Shown one piece after another: positions 19,174 to 28,592 of a stretch of DNA of 64,000 bases; position 1 is the first letter of the stretch, and each line of letters starts with the position of its first letter. Source of the DNA: Psychrobacillus psychrodurans (lineage in GTDB: Bacteria > Bacillota > Bacilli > Bacillales_A > Planococcaceae). Under the pieces are notes generated by a model that saw only the letters and a program-made list of their open reading frames with translations, ran no database searches and had not been told where the DNA came from. The stretch spans positions 434,001 to 498,000 of the forward strand of contig FOUN01000001.1 of assembly GCA_900114885.1 (NCBI GenBank), in the 5' to 3' direction. A program made the position numbers and the translations under genes.

Positions 19174-20265
19174 ATTAAAATCTGTCATTTAACTTCTGTT
19201 CATACTGTAACTGATACGAGAATTTATTTAAAAGAATGCCTGACTTTAGTCAACTCAGGATTTGAAGTAAGTTATGTAGTTCCGGGAGTTGAAAATTCAA
19301 TTAATAATGGAGTAAATGTGATAGGCGTTAGGAAAGGAAAAGGAAATCGGCTTCATAGAATGACACAAACGGTGTTAGAGGTTTTTAATAAGGCAAAAGA
19401 GGTAGATGCGGATATATATCATTTCCATGATCCAGAATTATTACCAGTAGGGTTAGCCTTGAAAAAAAGAGGGAAAATAGTAATTTATGATATCCATGAA
19501 GATTTACCTCGTGCAATACTATCGAAACCATGGATCTCTTCTTTCATAAGAAAGCCTATAGCAAATATTATCGAGTTTTTTGAGAATTATTGTGCTCGTA
19601 AATTAGATTACTTGATGACTGCTACACCTTATATTACAAAACGATTTAATCAAATAAACAAAAATACGGTTAATATTAATAATTTCCCACTGCTCGAGGA
19701 GTTAATTACGGACCCCGGTAGTTTGTTTAACTCACATGGACAAGTTTGTTATATTGGTGGATTGGTTCCTATAAGAGGAATGTATCAACTCATAAAAGCT
19801 GCAGATTTAATTGAGGGGAAAATGATATTCGCTGGTCCCGTGCATCCAAAGGAGATGGAATTAACTTTAAGTAATCATAGAAATATAGAATACGTTGGAG
19901 TCCTAAAACGTCCTGAAGTTAGAGAGTTGTTACATTTATCAGTAGCTGGAATTGTTACATTTTTACCTGAGCCAAATAACGTTAATGCACAACCAAATAA
20001 AATGTTTGAATATATGTCTGCTGGAATCCCGGTGATTTGTTCAGATTTTCCATTGTGGCGTAGCATAATAGAAAAATATAAATGTGGAATATGTGTAAAC
20101 CCAGAAAGTCCAGAAGCTATTGCTGATGCCATAAATTATCTTTTAAATAATCATGACGTTGCTCAAAAAATGGGTATGAATGGAAGATTAGCTATAGAGA
20201 GTGAATTTAACTGGGAAGAAGAGAGTAAGAAAATGATAGAAGTATATAAGAGCTTTGGCAAATAA
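19174..20265 (+). CDS. Glycosyltransferase (GT4-like), apparently starting at an ATT codon
   Basis: The first canonical start codon in frame is GTG 19318, but the frame is open for 48 more codons upstream and encodes the conserved N-terminus of this family: KICHLTSVHTVTDTRIYLKE. The codon where Met is expected is ATT at 19174; AAAGG of the upstream gene end lies about 12 nt before it, and the frame is closed by TGA at 19165. With that start the protein has 363 residues. GT-B features include FHDPELLPVG, YDIHED, PLVPIRG-like GGLVPIRGMYQL and a C-terminal FEYMSAGIPVICSDFP nucleotide-sugar site. It adds a sugar to the lipid-linked repeat unit in the cytoplasm. If ATT is not used, the gene is N-terminally truncated. 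Confidence 0.85.
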   Translation: MKICHLTSVHTVTDTRIYLKECLTLVNSGFEVSYVVPGVENSINNGVNVIGVRKGKGNRLHRMTQTVLEVFNKAKEVDADIYHFHDPELLPVGLALKKRGKIVIYDIHEDLPRAILSKPWISSFIRKPIANIIEFFENYCARKLDYLMTATPYITKRFNQINKNTVNINNFPLLEELITDPGSLFNSHGQVCYIGGLVPIRGMYQLIKAADLIEGKMIFAGPVHPKEMELTLSNHRNIEYVGVLKRPEVRELLHLSVAGIVTFLPEPNNVNAQPNKMFEYMSAGIPVICSDFPLWRSIIEKYKCGICVNPESPEAIADAINYLLNNHDVAQKMGMNGRLAIESEFNWEEESKKMIEVYKSFGK

Positions 20266-20421
20266 ATTCATCTTTCTTTTGAAATAATAAAAATAATTCC
20301 TTCTAATTATATGGGGAATACTGTTAATGATAGGTGTTTTTTTATTAGGATCTTTAAGTTCTTAGATTGTAATAAGAGAATTCTAAAAAATACAATTTAA
20401 TGTAGTTGAGAGGTTTTTAAA

Positions 20422-21651
20422 ATGAATATTTGGATTTTTAATCATTATGCATCAGGACCTAATTCCAGTGGTGGAACACGGCATTACGATTTAGGGAAAC
20501 AACTAGTAAAGTTGGGACATTCAGTTACAATTTATGCTTCATCCTTCAATCACCAATTATTAGTAGAAGAACATTTATTAGAAAGTAAGAGTTTCTATAA
20601 AGAGAAAATGTGTGATGGTGTCAAATTTATTTGGGTAAAAACAACTCCATACTCTAAAAATAATTATAAAAGAGTCTTGAATATGCTCTCCTATACGAGG
20701 CGTGCTTATAAAATTGCAAGAATACAGAGTAATCGACCAGATATAGTAATCGGATCTCTAGTACATCCATTTGCTGCAATAATAGGCTATCTCATAGCAA
20801 AAAAATACAATAGTATTTACTATTTTGAAGAAAGGGATTTGTGGCCACAGACATTAATAGATTTAGGAAAGATGTCTCCAAAGAACCCAGTTATTTATAT
20901 ACTCTCTAAAATAGAGCATTTTTTATTCAAAAAAGCTAAACGTATTATAGTTTTATTTGATAAGGCAGTTGATTATGTAGAATCCAAAGGAATTGCAAAA
21001 GAAAAAGTTCTATATATTCCTAACGGATTTGATACGGATAGAACTTTAAATTCTGCTGAGCTTTCTGCAGACATAAAGCAAGCACTAGATAAAATAGAAA
21101 AACAAACGATTGCCATATACACAGGTGCACATGGAAAGGCTAATAATTTAGATGTCATATTAAATAGTGCAACTAAAATCTGGAAACAAAAAGCTGATGT
21201 TCATTTTTTATTGATAGGGGATGGACCAGAGAAAAAACGGTTAGTAAATCGTATAAAATCTGAAAAAATAACTAATGTTACAATGCTTTCTCCAGTAAAA
21301 AAAGAAATGATTCCAGAAATATTGAAATATGCAGATGTAGGTTTATTGCCATTAGTGAATTCTCCAGTTTTTAAATGGGGAATAAGTCCAAATAAATTAT
21401 TCGATTATATGGGTGCTTCTTTGCCAGTAATAATATTATGTGATGTAGAAGGAACTCCAGTGGAATTAGCAAATGGAGGTCAAGTTATTAAAGGGAATTT
21501 TGAAGAAGAACTAGTAAACTATTTAAGTGATATTGATAAATCTGAGTTAGTGACATTTGGTAATAATTCTAGAAGCTACGTTGAGAAAAATCATTCCTGG
21601 GAGAGGTTGGCAAATAAGCTCGAAGCTCAAATGAGTATTGATTTAAATTAA
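20422..21651 (+). CDS. Glycosyltransferase (GT4, WbuB-like)
   Basis: 409 residues with GAGAGG upstream of ATG. The N-terminal domain begins with IWIFNHYA, then SGGTRHYDLGKQLVKLGHSVTIYASSF, split here as SGGTRHYDLG and LGHSVTIYAS, typical of WbuB-type aminosugar transferases. The C-terminal domain has YTGAHG, LLIGDGPEKKRL and SPNKLFDYMGASLPVI. Cytoplasmic transfer of a sugar to the growing repeat unit; donor unknown. The 156-bp gap before it is AT-rich and shows no clear terminator. Confidence 0.9.
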   Translation: MNIWIFNHYASGPNSSGGTRHYDLGKQLVKLGHSVTIYASSFNHQLLVEEHLLESKSFYKEKMCDGVKFIWVKTTPYSKNNYKRVLNMLSYTRRAYKIARIQSNRPDIVIGSLVHPFAAIIGYLIAKKYNSIYYFEERDLWPQTLIDLGKMSPKNPVIYILSKIEHFLFKKAKRIIVLFDKAVDYVESKGIAKEKVLYIPNGFDTDRTLNSAELSADIKQALDKIEKQTIAIYTGAHGKANNLDVILNSATKIWKQKADVHFLLIGDGPEKKRLVNRIKSEKITNVTMLSPVKKEMIPEILKYADVGLLPLVNSPVFKWGISPNKLFDYMGASLPVIILCDVEGTPVELANGGQVIKGNFEEELVNYLSDIDKSELVTFGNNSRSYVEKNHSWERLANKLEAQMSIDLN

Positions 21652-21692
21652 TTCAATTCAATTCAAAATAATATATGTAAAGAGTGATTTAT

Positions 21693-22289
21693 ATGAAAAG
21701 AACATTTGATTTTATTATCAGTTTCATAGCTTTGATTTTATTGTCTCCATTTATGGGTGTAATTTCTATATTGATATATTTTAAAATTGGATCTCCGGTA
21801 CTGTTCAAACAGGAAAGACCCGGATTAAATGATCGTTCATTTATCGTTTATAAATTTAGAACTATGACCGATGAGCGGGATGAAACAGGAGAGATGCTAC
21901 CAGATCATGCTCGCATAACTACTTTTGGTATATTTCTGAGAAAGTTAAGTATAGATGAACTTCCTCAGCTGTGGAATGTGTTTAAAGGAGATATGAGTTT
22001 TGTTGGTCCTAGGCCGTTATTAGTAGAATATTTATCTTTATATAACGAGAGGCAGGCAAAACGGCATGAGGCTCGTCCGGGTATTACTGGTTGGGCTCAA
22101 GTTAATGGAAGAAATGCAATCTCATGGGGTGAAAAGTTTGAATTAGATATATGGTATGTTGAAAATCAGTCTTTTTTGTTAGATTTGAAAATTTTACTTT
22201 TGACAGTGAAGAAAGTTTTTATAAAGGAAGGAATTACTGAGGAAGGACAAGCAACTATTACTAAATTTCAAGGAAATAAAATTGAATGA
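21693..22289 (+). CDS. Initiating phosphoglycosyl transferase (PglC/EpsL-like)
   Basis: ATG 21693 follows AAAGAGTGA at good spacing; a GTG at 21684 overlaps that site. 198 residues: one N-terminal re-entrant hydrophobic segment (about 5-27) and the monotopic PGT core with [33 protein letters not shown] and [15 protein letters not shown]. Lacks the four-helix domain of WbaP enzymes, so it is the small PglC type. It would move a phospho-sugar, here likely diacetylbacillosamine phosphate, onto undecaprenyl phosphate. Confidence 0.93.
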   Translation: MKRTFDFIISFIALILLSPFMGVISILIYFKIGSPVLFKQERPGLNDRSFIVYKFRTMTDERDETGEMLPDHARITTFGIFLRKLSIDELPQLWNVFKGDMSFVGPRPLLVEYLSLYNERQAKRHEARPGITGWAQVNGRNAISWGEKFELDIWYVENQSFLLDLKILLLTVKKVFIKEGITEEGQATITKFQGNKIE

Positions 22290-22295
22290 GAGTAG

Positions 22296-22937
22296 GTGGG
22301 CATCCTGGAGAGAATTATCCTTATTGGCGACAGTGGACATTCAAAGGTAATTGAAGATTCTATCAGATCTCAAAATAGAGTAATTATAGCTAAGTTAGAT
22401 GACAAATATAATAAGAATACGTATGAACATCAAGTTTTCAAGGGGCCCATACATCTAATAAAAGAAATTCTTGAAGATGATGTAATGGTTGTAATTGCTA
22501 TCGGCTCAAACTCTGTTCGAAAACAGATAGTGGAAAGATTAGCTCTTCCAAAGGAAAAATACGCAAAGGTCATACATAACAGTGCAATAATAAGTAATTC
22601 TTCAAATATAGGTTTCGGAACTGTTGTAATGCCAGGGGCAGTAGTGAATGCAGATGTCTCTATTGGTAATCATACAATAATTAATACTAACAGTGTAATT
22701 GAGCATGACTGTGTAATAGAGGATTTTGCTCATGTTTCGCCTGCGACTATCTTAACGGGTAATGTGAAAGTTGGCGAAGGTAGCCATATTGGAGCAGGTG
22801 CAACTGTAATTCCGGGAATTGAAATTGGAGCTTGGACAAACATAGGAGCAGGGAGTGCAGTCATTTCGAATATTGAATCTAATACTACCGTTGTTGGTGT
22901 ACCGGCTAGGTTAATAGAGAAAGAGGGTTTAGCATGA
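22296..22937 (+). CDS. PglD-like sugar N-acetyltransferase
   Basis: 213 residues from GTG 22296. The N-terminal Rossmann-like part (LIGDSGHSKVIEDSI) binds the UDP-sugar, and the C-terminal left-handed beta-helix has hexapeptide repeats (IGNHTIIN, VIEHDCVIEDFAHVSP, VKVGEGSHIGAGATV). The IEHDC His is the family's catalytic base. Predicted reaction: acetylation of the 4-amino group of the UDP-amino sugar made by the next gene's product. Its stop overlaps the next start (ATGA). Confidence 0.92.
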   Translation: MGILERIILIGDSGHSKVIEDSIRSQNRVIIAKLDDKYNKNTYEHQVFKGPIHLIKEILEDDVMVVIAIGSNSVRKQIVERLALPKEKYAKVIHNSAIISNSSNIGFGTVVMPGAVVNADVSIGNHTIINTNSVIEHDCVIEDFAHVSPATILTGNVKVGEGSHIGAGATVIPGIEIGAWTNIGAGSAVISNIESNTTVVGVPARLIEKEGLA

Positions 22938-24073
22938 ACAATCGAATCTTACTGTCTTCGCCGCATATGAGTGGAAATGAACAAAAATATATAAATGATG
23001 CATTTGAAACGAATTGGATTGCACCACTAGGACCAAATGTAGATAAGTTTGAACAGGAACTAGCAAGTTATGTTGGGATTGCTGATGCTGCCGCTGTAAG
23101 TTCTGGTACTGCAGCGATTGATTTAGCTTTAAATATACTTGGTGTAGGTGTAGGGGATACTGTGTTTTGCTCTAGTTTAACATTTGTTGCAAGTGCAAAC
23201 CCGATAATTTATCGGGGGGCAACTCCAGTTTTTATCGACTCAGAATTTGATACATGGAATATGTCACCTCAAGCGTTAGAAAAAGCTTTAATAGTTGCTA
23301 AGGCCAAGAAAGATCTTCCACGAGCAGTTATAATCGTCAATTTATACGGACAAAGTGCAAAAATGGATGAATTACTAAAGATATGTAACCAGTATGATGT
23401 CCCAATTATAGAGGATGCGGCAGAGTCACTTGGATCTATGTATAAAGGTCAAAAAAGTGGGACGTTTGGTGAATTTGGTATTTATTCGTTCAATGGCAAT
23501 AAAATTATTACTACTTCGGGTGGGGGAATGCTTGTTTCAAATGATGTAGAAGCTTTGAAACATGCCCGTTTTTTAGCTACTCAAGCCCGTGATGATGCAA
23601 AGCATTATCAACATAGTACGATTGGTTATAATTATCGTTTAAGTAATGTGCTTGCAGGAATTGGACTAGGGCAATTGGAAGTTTTAGATGAACGTGTAGC
23701 ACAAAAGCGTGCAATTTTCGCAAAATATGAGAATAGTTTAAGCTTAATCGATGGTATTTCTTTCAGTCCAGAGTTGACAAATACCTTTTCTAATAGATGG
23801 TTGAGTGTAATGCTCTTAAATCCAGAAAAGATTAGGATTACTACCTATGATCTTATTAATGCACTAAACGCTGAAAATATTGAAGCACGTCCAGTGTGGA
23901 AACCACTTCATCTCCAACCAATTTTCCAGGAATGCGAATTTTTCACATATGATGAAGAAAAAGTAGTGAGTGAGATATTATTCGCTAATGGACTTTGCTT
24001 ACCTTCGGATACAAAGATGACCGCTGCTGAACAGATGAGGGTTATTGATGTAATTGTAAATACGATATTGTGA
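22934..24073 (+). CDS. DegT/DnrJ/EryC1-family sugar aminotransferase (PglE-like)
   Basis: 379 residues, overlapping the acetyltransferase gene by 4 nt. PLP-enzyme motifs: SSGTAAIDLAL, EDAAESLGS and the Schiff-base Lys K190 in SFNGNKIITT. The N-terminus LSSPHMSGNEQKYI and NWIAPLGP are typical of PglE-type enzymes. It would aminate the 4-keto sugar from the 13747 dehydratase. Dehydratase, aminotransferase, acetyltransferase and PGT together form a complete diacetylbacillosamine-type initiation route. A family-2 repeat starts 7 nt after the stop codon. Confidence 0.93.
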   Translation: MNNRILLSSPHMSGNEQKYINDAFETNWIAPLGPNVDKFEQELASYVGIADAAAVSSGTAAIDLALNILGVGVGDTVFCSSLTFVASANPIIYRGATPVFIDSEFDTWNMSPQALEKALIVAKAKKDLPRAVIIVNLYGQSAKMDELLKICNQYDVPIIEDAAESLGSMYKGQKSGTFGEFGIYSFNGNKIITTSGGGMLVSNDVEALKHARFLATQARDDAKHYQHSTIGYNYRLSNVLAGIGLGQLEVLDERVAQKRAIFAKYENSLSLIDGISFSPELTNTFSNRWLSVMLLNPEKIRITTYDLINALNAENIEARPVWKPLHLQPIFQECEFFTYDEEKVVSEILFANGLCLPSDTKMTAAEQMRVIDVIVNTIL

Positions 24074-24079
24074 GGTACT

Positions 24080-24275
24080 TGAGTGACTTTCATAATTACT
24101 TGTTTTAATTAAAACACAAATACTTATTGATATTTTTTGTTCGCTTTTTACAAACTTGATCTCGTAGATTGGAGCAGAAGGCGGAGACTCAAGCGGGAAC
24201 AGCGCTAGCTGAAAGACCCACGGTTAACGAGGACAGCTTCCGCTTGAAGAAGTCTAGAAAATATTTTGGAACTCA
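24080..24275. repeat. Family-2 MITE-like element, 3' half lost
   Basis: The left end TGAGTGACTTTCATAA (24080-24095) and following ATTACTTGTTTTAATTAAAA match the 8845 copy, as does the core start GATTGGAGCAGAAGGCGG and CAAGCGGGAACAGCGC with GAGACTC. The second half is diverged or deleted and I cannot place the right terminus with confidence. It begins 7 nt after the aminotransferase stop codon. Confidence 0.75.
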
Positions 24276-24361
24276 ACACTCGCTGTAATCTGTGATGTGA
24301 AAAGGCAAGAGAACCAGCTTTAAGTGGAAATAATACTTTGTAAAAAAAAGGAACCTTTTAA

Positions 24362-24808
24362 ATGAAAAAATACTATTTGTTTGGCTTTGTCTTGTTTTGG
24401 ATGATTTTAATCTATTATTTTTCACAACAAACTGTATATGAGTCTATTAGGTTAAGTAGAGTCGTTACTATGGTATTTACAAATATATTAGATACATTTT
24501 TTCCCTACTTCGTATTTGAAGTAGAGTACATTCATCATATTGTTAGGAAGCTTGCTCATTTTACCATCTATTTAATATTAGGTGTTCTGGTTTCATATCT
24601 ATTAAATATAGGTAAGGTAAAAGAGTGGAAGATTATTATCTTAGCTGTTATTTGTTGTCTTCTCTTTGCTATATCAGATGAAACGCTTCAGTTATTTATA
24701 TATGGTAGGGGAGCACAGTTGACAGATGTCCTAATTGATATTGCGGGAGCAAGTTTGGGAATTATTATAGTATACATTTCAAGGAAAACTTTTAATAAAT
24801 CTGGATAG
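24362..24808 (+). CDS. VanZ-like membrane protein
   Basis: 148 residues with four predicted transmembrane helices. The VanZ family signatures are HHIVRKLAHFTIY (about 61-73), and SDETLQLFIYGRGAQLTDVLID (about 105-126), read as SDETLQLF and GRGAQLTDVL. VanZ-like proteins occur next to envelope polymer genes and are linked to teicoplanin resistance and wall biology; the biochemical role is not settled. It may be the last gene of the EPS locus, separated from it by a repeat element. Confidence 0.88.
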   Translation: MKKYYLFGFVLFWMILIYYFSQQTVYESIRLSRVVTMVFTNILDTFFPYFVFEVEYIHHIVRKLAHFTIYLILGVLVSYLLNIGKVKEWKIIILAVICCLLFAISDETLQLFIYGRGAQLTDVLIDIAGASLGIIIVYISRKTFNKSG

Positions 24809-24849
24809 GAAACGATTGATGTAGGTTTAATGGAAAGGGAGGTTGTCGA

Positions 24850-25509
24850 ATGATTGAGCTAAAGGATGTTCGAAAACATTATCGTTCAGGAAACCTAAAA
24901 TCAGAAGTTTTACGTGGAGTTAATCTACAGGTAAAAAAGGGTGAATATGTAGCAATTATGGGAAAGTCCGGATCTGGAAAAAGTACGATGTTAAATCTCC
25001 TGGGTACCTTAGATGTGCTAGATGCTGGAGAGTATAAATTAGCTGGAAAGTCAGTACATAAAATGAGACGTGGTAAACGTGTTCGATTAAGGAATGAAGA
25101 AATTGGTTTTGTATTTCAGCATTTTCAATTGATTCCTAATTTATCGGTGTTTCAGAATGTGCTTCTACCTTTAACGTATGGAAGAAAGCGTTTAGGAAAG
25201 AAAAAAGGGAGAGTGCTTACTTTACTGGATGAGATGGGTTTGTTGGATAAAAGGAACCAAAAACCAGATCGCTTATCAGGTGGAGAAAAGCAACGTGTGG
25301 CTATAGCTAGAGCCCTAGTGAATGAGCCAGGATTGATATTAGCGGATGAACCCACCGGTAGTCTGGATGAAGAAACAACTGAAAGTATTTTAAGTGTTTT
25401 TGACCGAGTACATGAACAAGGTGCGACTATTGTTGTTATAACTCATGATCTAGAAGTAGCGGAGCGAGCAGACCGAATCTTACGTTTACATAATGGGGTG
25501 CTTGTATGA
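24850..25509 (+). CDS. ABC transporter ATP-binding protein (MacB/LolD class)
   Basis: 219 residues with GGGAGG upstream. Walker [10 protein letters not shown] (about 38-46), Q-loop in [10 protein letters not shown], signature LSGGEKQR, Walker [13 protein letters not shown] and H-loop TH are complete. The short single-domain form with the [11 protein letters not shown] stretch is typical of type VII mechanotransmission ABC systems. It overlaps the permease gene by 4 nt, so the two are coupled. Confidence 0.95.
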   Translation: MIELKDVRKHYRSGNLKSEVLRGVNLQVKKGEYVAIMGKSGSGKSTMLNLLGTLDVLDAGEYKLAGKSVHKMRRGKRVRLRNEEIGFVFQHFQLIPNLSVFQNVLLPLTYGRKRLGKKKGRVLTLLDEMGLLDKRNQKPDRLSGGEKQRVAIARALVNEPGLILADEPTGSLDEETTESILSVFDRVHEQGATIVVITHDLEVAERADRILRLHNGVLV

Positions 25510-26828
25510 AGTTATTCACTGCATTCAAATTGGCTTGCTTTGGACTATGGTCGAATCGTTACCGGGTACTTTCTGCAATGACGGGAGTAGTTATCGGAAT
25601 GTTCGCTGTCATTGTACTTACCGCCATTGCGATTGGCGTAAAGGATACTTTGATGAAACAGATGGGAAGTCTTGGAGCAGAGCAGATTTTAGTAATGCCT
25701 GGTAGAGTACTTGATACAGCTAATGGACAAAAGGATATACTAAGTGGATTGACGAGTGTGCCAAGCACACTTACATATGAGGATGCTCTAGCACTTAAGG
25801 ATGTTCCAAATGTTAAAACTGTAACACCTCAATTAGAGACCGTAAATTTTGTAAACTATGGGGATAAAACTATACAGTCAGCAATAGTAGGGACTACTGA
25901 TCAATATAGTAGAGTTCAGCATGCAAAACTTGCAGAAGGTAGATTCTTTACAAAAGAAGAGCAGTTTGCTGAAGCGAAGGTTGTAGTAGTCGGTAATAAT
26001 ATACATGATTCTCTTCTAGGTAAAAATGGGGTACCTGAGCCCGAAGTTAATGGTTCGGCAGATGTAGAAGAGACGAAGACATGGTGGAAACGTATTTTAG
26101 ACAAACTTCTAGGTGACAATGTTTCTGCACAGGAGAATTCCTTAGTAGGACAGATGATTACTATAAATAAGGAGTCTTTTGAGGTGATTGGCGTACTTGC
26201 ACCAAATGCCACTTTAGGGTCAAGTACAGATAATAATGTGGTTATGCCTATTGAAACTGCGCTAGTTACAACGGAAATGAAGAATTTAACGAAAATGATT
26301 GTGGAAACTTCAAGTTTGGAAGTCGTAGATGAAGTAGATGGGGCTGTGTTTAATTCGCTAGCAGCTAATCATTCAGAGATTGACTTTAGTGTTGTAAAGC
26401 AGGATCAAATGTTAGGTGCACTTGGTAAAGTTACCTCTATATTACAGGTTATGTTAGTTGGAATAACTGTCACCGCATTATTTATAAGTGGAACAGGAAT
26501 TATGAATGTAATGGTTATGTCAGTTCGTGAGCGGACTCGAGAGATCGGTATTCGTAAAGCCCTCGGTGCCACAACCTTTGAAATAATGATGCAGTTCTTC
26601 TTCGAAACACTATTACTTTGTATAATTGGAGGAGCTATAGGAATTGGTCTAGGGTATGCAATTATTGAAGTTTGGAATAGTAATATAGAGATTTTCGCGC
26701 TTGTGTTACCGATGTGGGCAGTGAAGCTTGCTTTGTATACTTCTGTTGCAATTGGAAGTTTAGTCGGAATCTATCCAGCTTTAAAAGCCGCAAGTATGAA
26801 ACCAAGTAAGGCTTTGAGGTTTGAATAA
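25506..26828 (+). CDS. MacB-like ABC transporter permease
   Basis: 440 residues with four transmembrane helices: one near the N-terminus (about 18-45) and three at the C-terminus (from about 310), separated by a large extracytoplasmic MacB_PCD domain. The FtsX-fold signature VMVMSVRERTREIGIRKALG is present before the last two helices. An acidic, Trp-containing insert (about 180-215) lies within the outer domain. Function in Gram-positives is export or extrusion of peptides, antibiotics or lipoproteins, or signalling; the substrate is unknown. No accessory HlyD-like gene or two-component system is adjacent. Confidence 0.93.
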   Translation: MKLFTAFKLACFGLWSNRYRVLSAMTGVVIGMFAVIVLTAIAIGVKDTLMKQMGSLGAEQILVMPGRVLDTANGQKDILSGLTSVPSTLTYEDALALKDVPNVKTVTPQLETVNFVNYGDKTIQSAIVGTTDQYSRVQHAKLAEGRFFTKEEQFAEAKVVVVGNNIHDSLLGKNGVPEPEVNGSADVEETKTWWKRILDKLLGDNVSAQENSLVGQMITINKESFEVIGVLAPNATLGSSTDNNVVMPIETALVTTEMKNLTKMIVETSSLEVVDEVDGAVFNSLAANHSEIDFSVVKQDQMLGALGKVTSILQVMLVGITVTALFISGTGIMNVMVMSVRERTREIGIRKALGATTFEIMMQFFFETLLLCIIGGAIGIGLGYAIIEVWNSNIEIFALVLPMWAVKLALYTSVAIGSLVGIYPALKAASMKPSKALRFE

Positions 26829-27018
26829 TACCATTGTATTTTGGAATATACTTCACCCTCAATCTATCTGTCCAAGATTGCAAATTATTTCACATGAAGA
26901 AGAAGAAGAAATAGTGACTGAGGTATGTTGTTACTAGTAGATTGAGTTGCAACCAGACTTCAGAGACATCGATGACTGCAGCAAATCAAACATAATGGAT
27001 TTGAAGGATGGATTATAC

Positions 27019-27195
27019 TCAAAGATCGATTTTTTTTATGTAGTTACATCCTTCGCAGGCTACACCTATTTGTTTATTTGTTTCAGGATCTTTGAAGTAA
27101 ATTTCATCATATCCACAAATTTCACACTCCATGATATGAAAAATTTTACGAGTTCCAAGAATCTTATCTAGTTCTTTATCAAAATTTGACTGCAC
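27019..27195 (-). CDS. Tiny zinc-ribbon-like protein (58 aa)
   Basis: I chose GTG at 27195 because TTAGGAGG lies 9 nt upstream; a longer open frame to 27357 has no ribosome site. The 58 residues contain two CxxC pairs, C24-C27 in ECEICGYD and C47-C50 in ACEGCNYI, about 20 residues apart, the spacing of a small zinc ribbon. The N-terminal part is charged and helical. I do not recognise a named family. The upstream 27196-27464 stretch looks like AT-rich promoter DNA without other features. Confidence 0.65.
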   Translation of the reverse strand: MQSNFDKELDKILGTRKIFHIMECEICGYDEIYFKDPETNKQIGVACEGCNYIKKIDL

Positions 27196-27464
27196 GAATA
27201 CACGCCTCCTAAGTTCAAAACAGGTTAAGTTCTTACTTAAAAGTCGTTGTATCATGGAAAAGAGGCATTTCCTCAAATGTAGATATGGACAAGCATCTAA
27301 GATGTTGAACTTAAATTTACCAAAAATGTATATTGGATTTCTACTAAATAATATCATATAACTTGTAAATTTATAAGTAACATTTTCTAAAATTATAATA
27401 ATGTGAAGTTCTATTGAACTAAAAATTTTACACTAATAAGGTTCAAAAGGTTTACATAGTTTAA
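27196..27464. other. Intergenic region between two minus-strand genes
   Basis: AT-rich DNA upstream of the zinc-ribbon gene, up to the hairpin at 27465. The open frame of the small gene continues into it but lacks a start signal. I see no repeat copy or RNA gene; the promoter of the small gene is presumably here. Confidence 0.4.
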
Positions 27465-27514
27465 ATCAAATAAAACGGCAGCAGACAAATTAATCTGCTG
27501 CTGTTTTATTTGAT
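27465..27514. terminator. Bidirectional terminator before the DUF2599 gene end
   Basis: A long stem ATCAAATAAAAC-g-GCAGCAGA / TCTGCTGC-t-GTTTTATTTGAT with one mismatch and an 8-nt loop. It lies 15 nt beyond the DUF2599 stop codon, with A/T tracts on both sides suitable for either strand. Confidence 0.88.
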
Positions 27515-27528
27515 AAAAAGAATGTTTA

Positions 27529-28356
27529 TTAAGGATTACATGATGCTAACACAGTAGAGAAGTAGTCTAAATCAGGTCGATGAGGCTCTAAGTTCCAAAG
27601 GTCTTTCTTCTTTGCAAAATCAAAGTGACAATCAAATTGATCCTGCATACCTTTGGGGTTGTACCATTTGGTATCGCTTGTGTAAATAGACTTTATTTTA
27701 TCCCAAGCATCTAATTTTATTACTCTATTTAAATCGGAATTTTTTGAACTAGTAATATCCGGTTTTTGTGACAGACTTAATGAAGTAATTCCACTTCTAT
27801 GTATCCATTCACTATTAGTGAAGTAAGTAGAAAAAGAGGTTGCATTCATCTTCACCTGAATTTGTAGCGATTTCGAAACTGTTTTTGTTTTCAAGTTAAG
27901 CTGTAAAATACTGTTGCTTTTAACAGTTGACGATAGTTGTACCTTTCCATCGTTATTGACTACTTCTGCGTTAAAAGTTCCTATCGAATGATTCTCCTTA
28001 TTATACAAATTACCTGAGTTGAAGATTCTTCCGAATTCATTTTTGTATAAAACGGCAATTTCCCCTTTATTAAGTTCCAAAGGTACCTCAATTGTAGTAC
28101 TTTCTACCGATGGAACAAGTGTAATGTTCAAAATCTCGGTATTTCCCTCTATGAACTTACTATATGAGGTTACTTTCGAATTTTCTTTTTTAGCATTAGA
28201 AGTAATGGTATGTAAGCCAATTCTAACTTTTTTGTTCTCTTCTGTTGTTAAATAAGTAGGTTTTTCAAGTGCCTTAGCTGATGTTGTTTGTCCAGAACCA
28301 CAAAGTATTGAAAGTACAATCAGTCCAGTGATAATTATCTTGCAAATTCTCTTCAT
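27529..28356 (-). CDS. Secreted DUF2599-family protein
   Basis: 275 residues with a signal peptide (about 1-27, ending TTSA). The C-terminal 65 residues carry the DUF2599 hallmark: WYNPKGMQDQFDCHFDFA, WNLEPHRPDLDY and a final LASCNP, with two conserved Cys likely forming a disulfide. The middle is a beta-rich domain (about 50-190). The function of DUF2599 proteins is unknown; they are secreted by many Bacillales and actinobacteria. Transcribed alone. Confidence 0.87.
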   Translation of the reverse strand: MKRICKIIITGLIVLSILCGSGQTTSAKALEKPTYLTTEENKKVRIGLHTITSNAKKENSKVTSYSKFIEGNTEILNITLVPSVESTTIEVPLELNKGEIAVLYKNEFGRIFNSGNLYNKENHSIGTFNAEVVNNDGKVQLSSTVKSNSILQLNLKTKTVSKSLQIQVKMNATSFSTYFTNSEWIHRSGITSLSLSQKPDITSSKNSDLNRVIKLDAWDKIKSIYTSDTKWYNPKGMQDQFDCHFDFAKKKDLWNLEPHRPDLDYFSTVLASCNP

Positions 28357-28592
28357 TATTGTTGATTTCCCCTAACACAAATTTTACTTGTTCTCTATAT
28401 ATCCAATGGCAAGGTTCTAAGTCTTTCTTTTAAGGTAACCTAGATTTTCATGAAATAGAAAAATTTTAAGTTACAAAATACCTAATCTATACTGAGCACT
28501 CCTAACTATGATGTAGAACTTTAGTATCGTTTTGTTTGGTCGGAATAATAATAACATTTTCCTATTACCTTGTCATCATAAATTTATCATTC

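Noticed and set aside
24850-26828. Bacitracin-type (BceAB) peptide resistance transporter
   Set aside because: The permease has four, not ten, transmembrane helices and MacB-type domain order, and no two-component system is adjacent.
27196-27357. Longer 112-residue version of the zinc-ribbon protein
   Set aside because: The extra N-terminus reads like translated non-coding DNA and includes the ribosome-binding site of the shorter gene.
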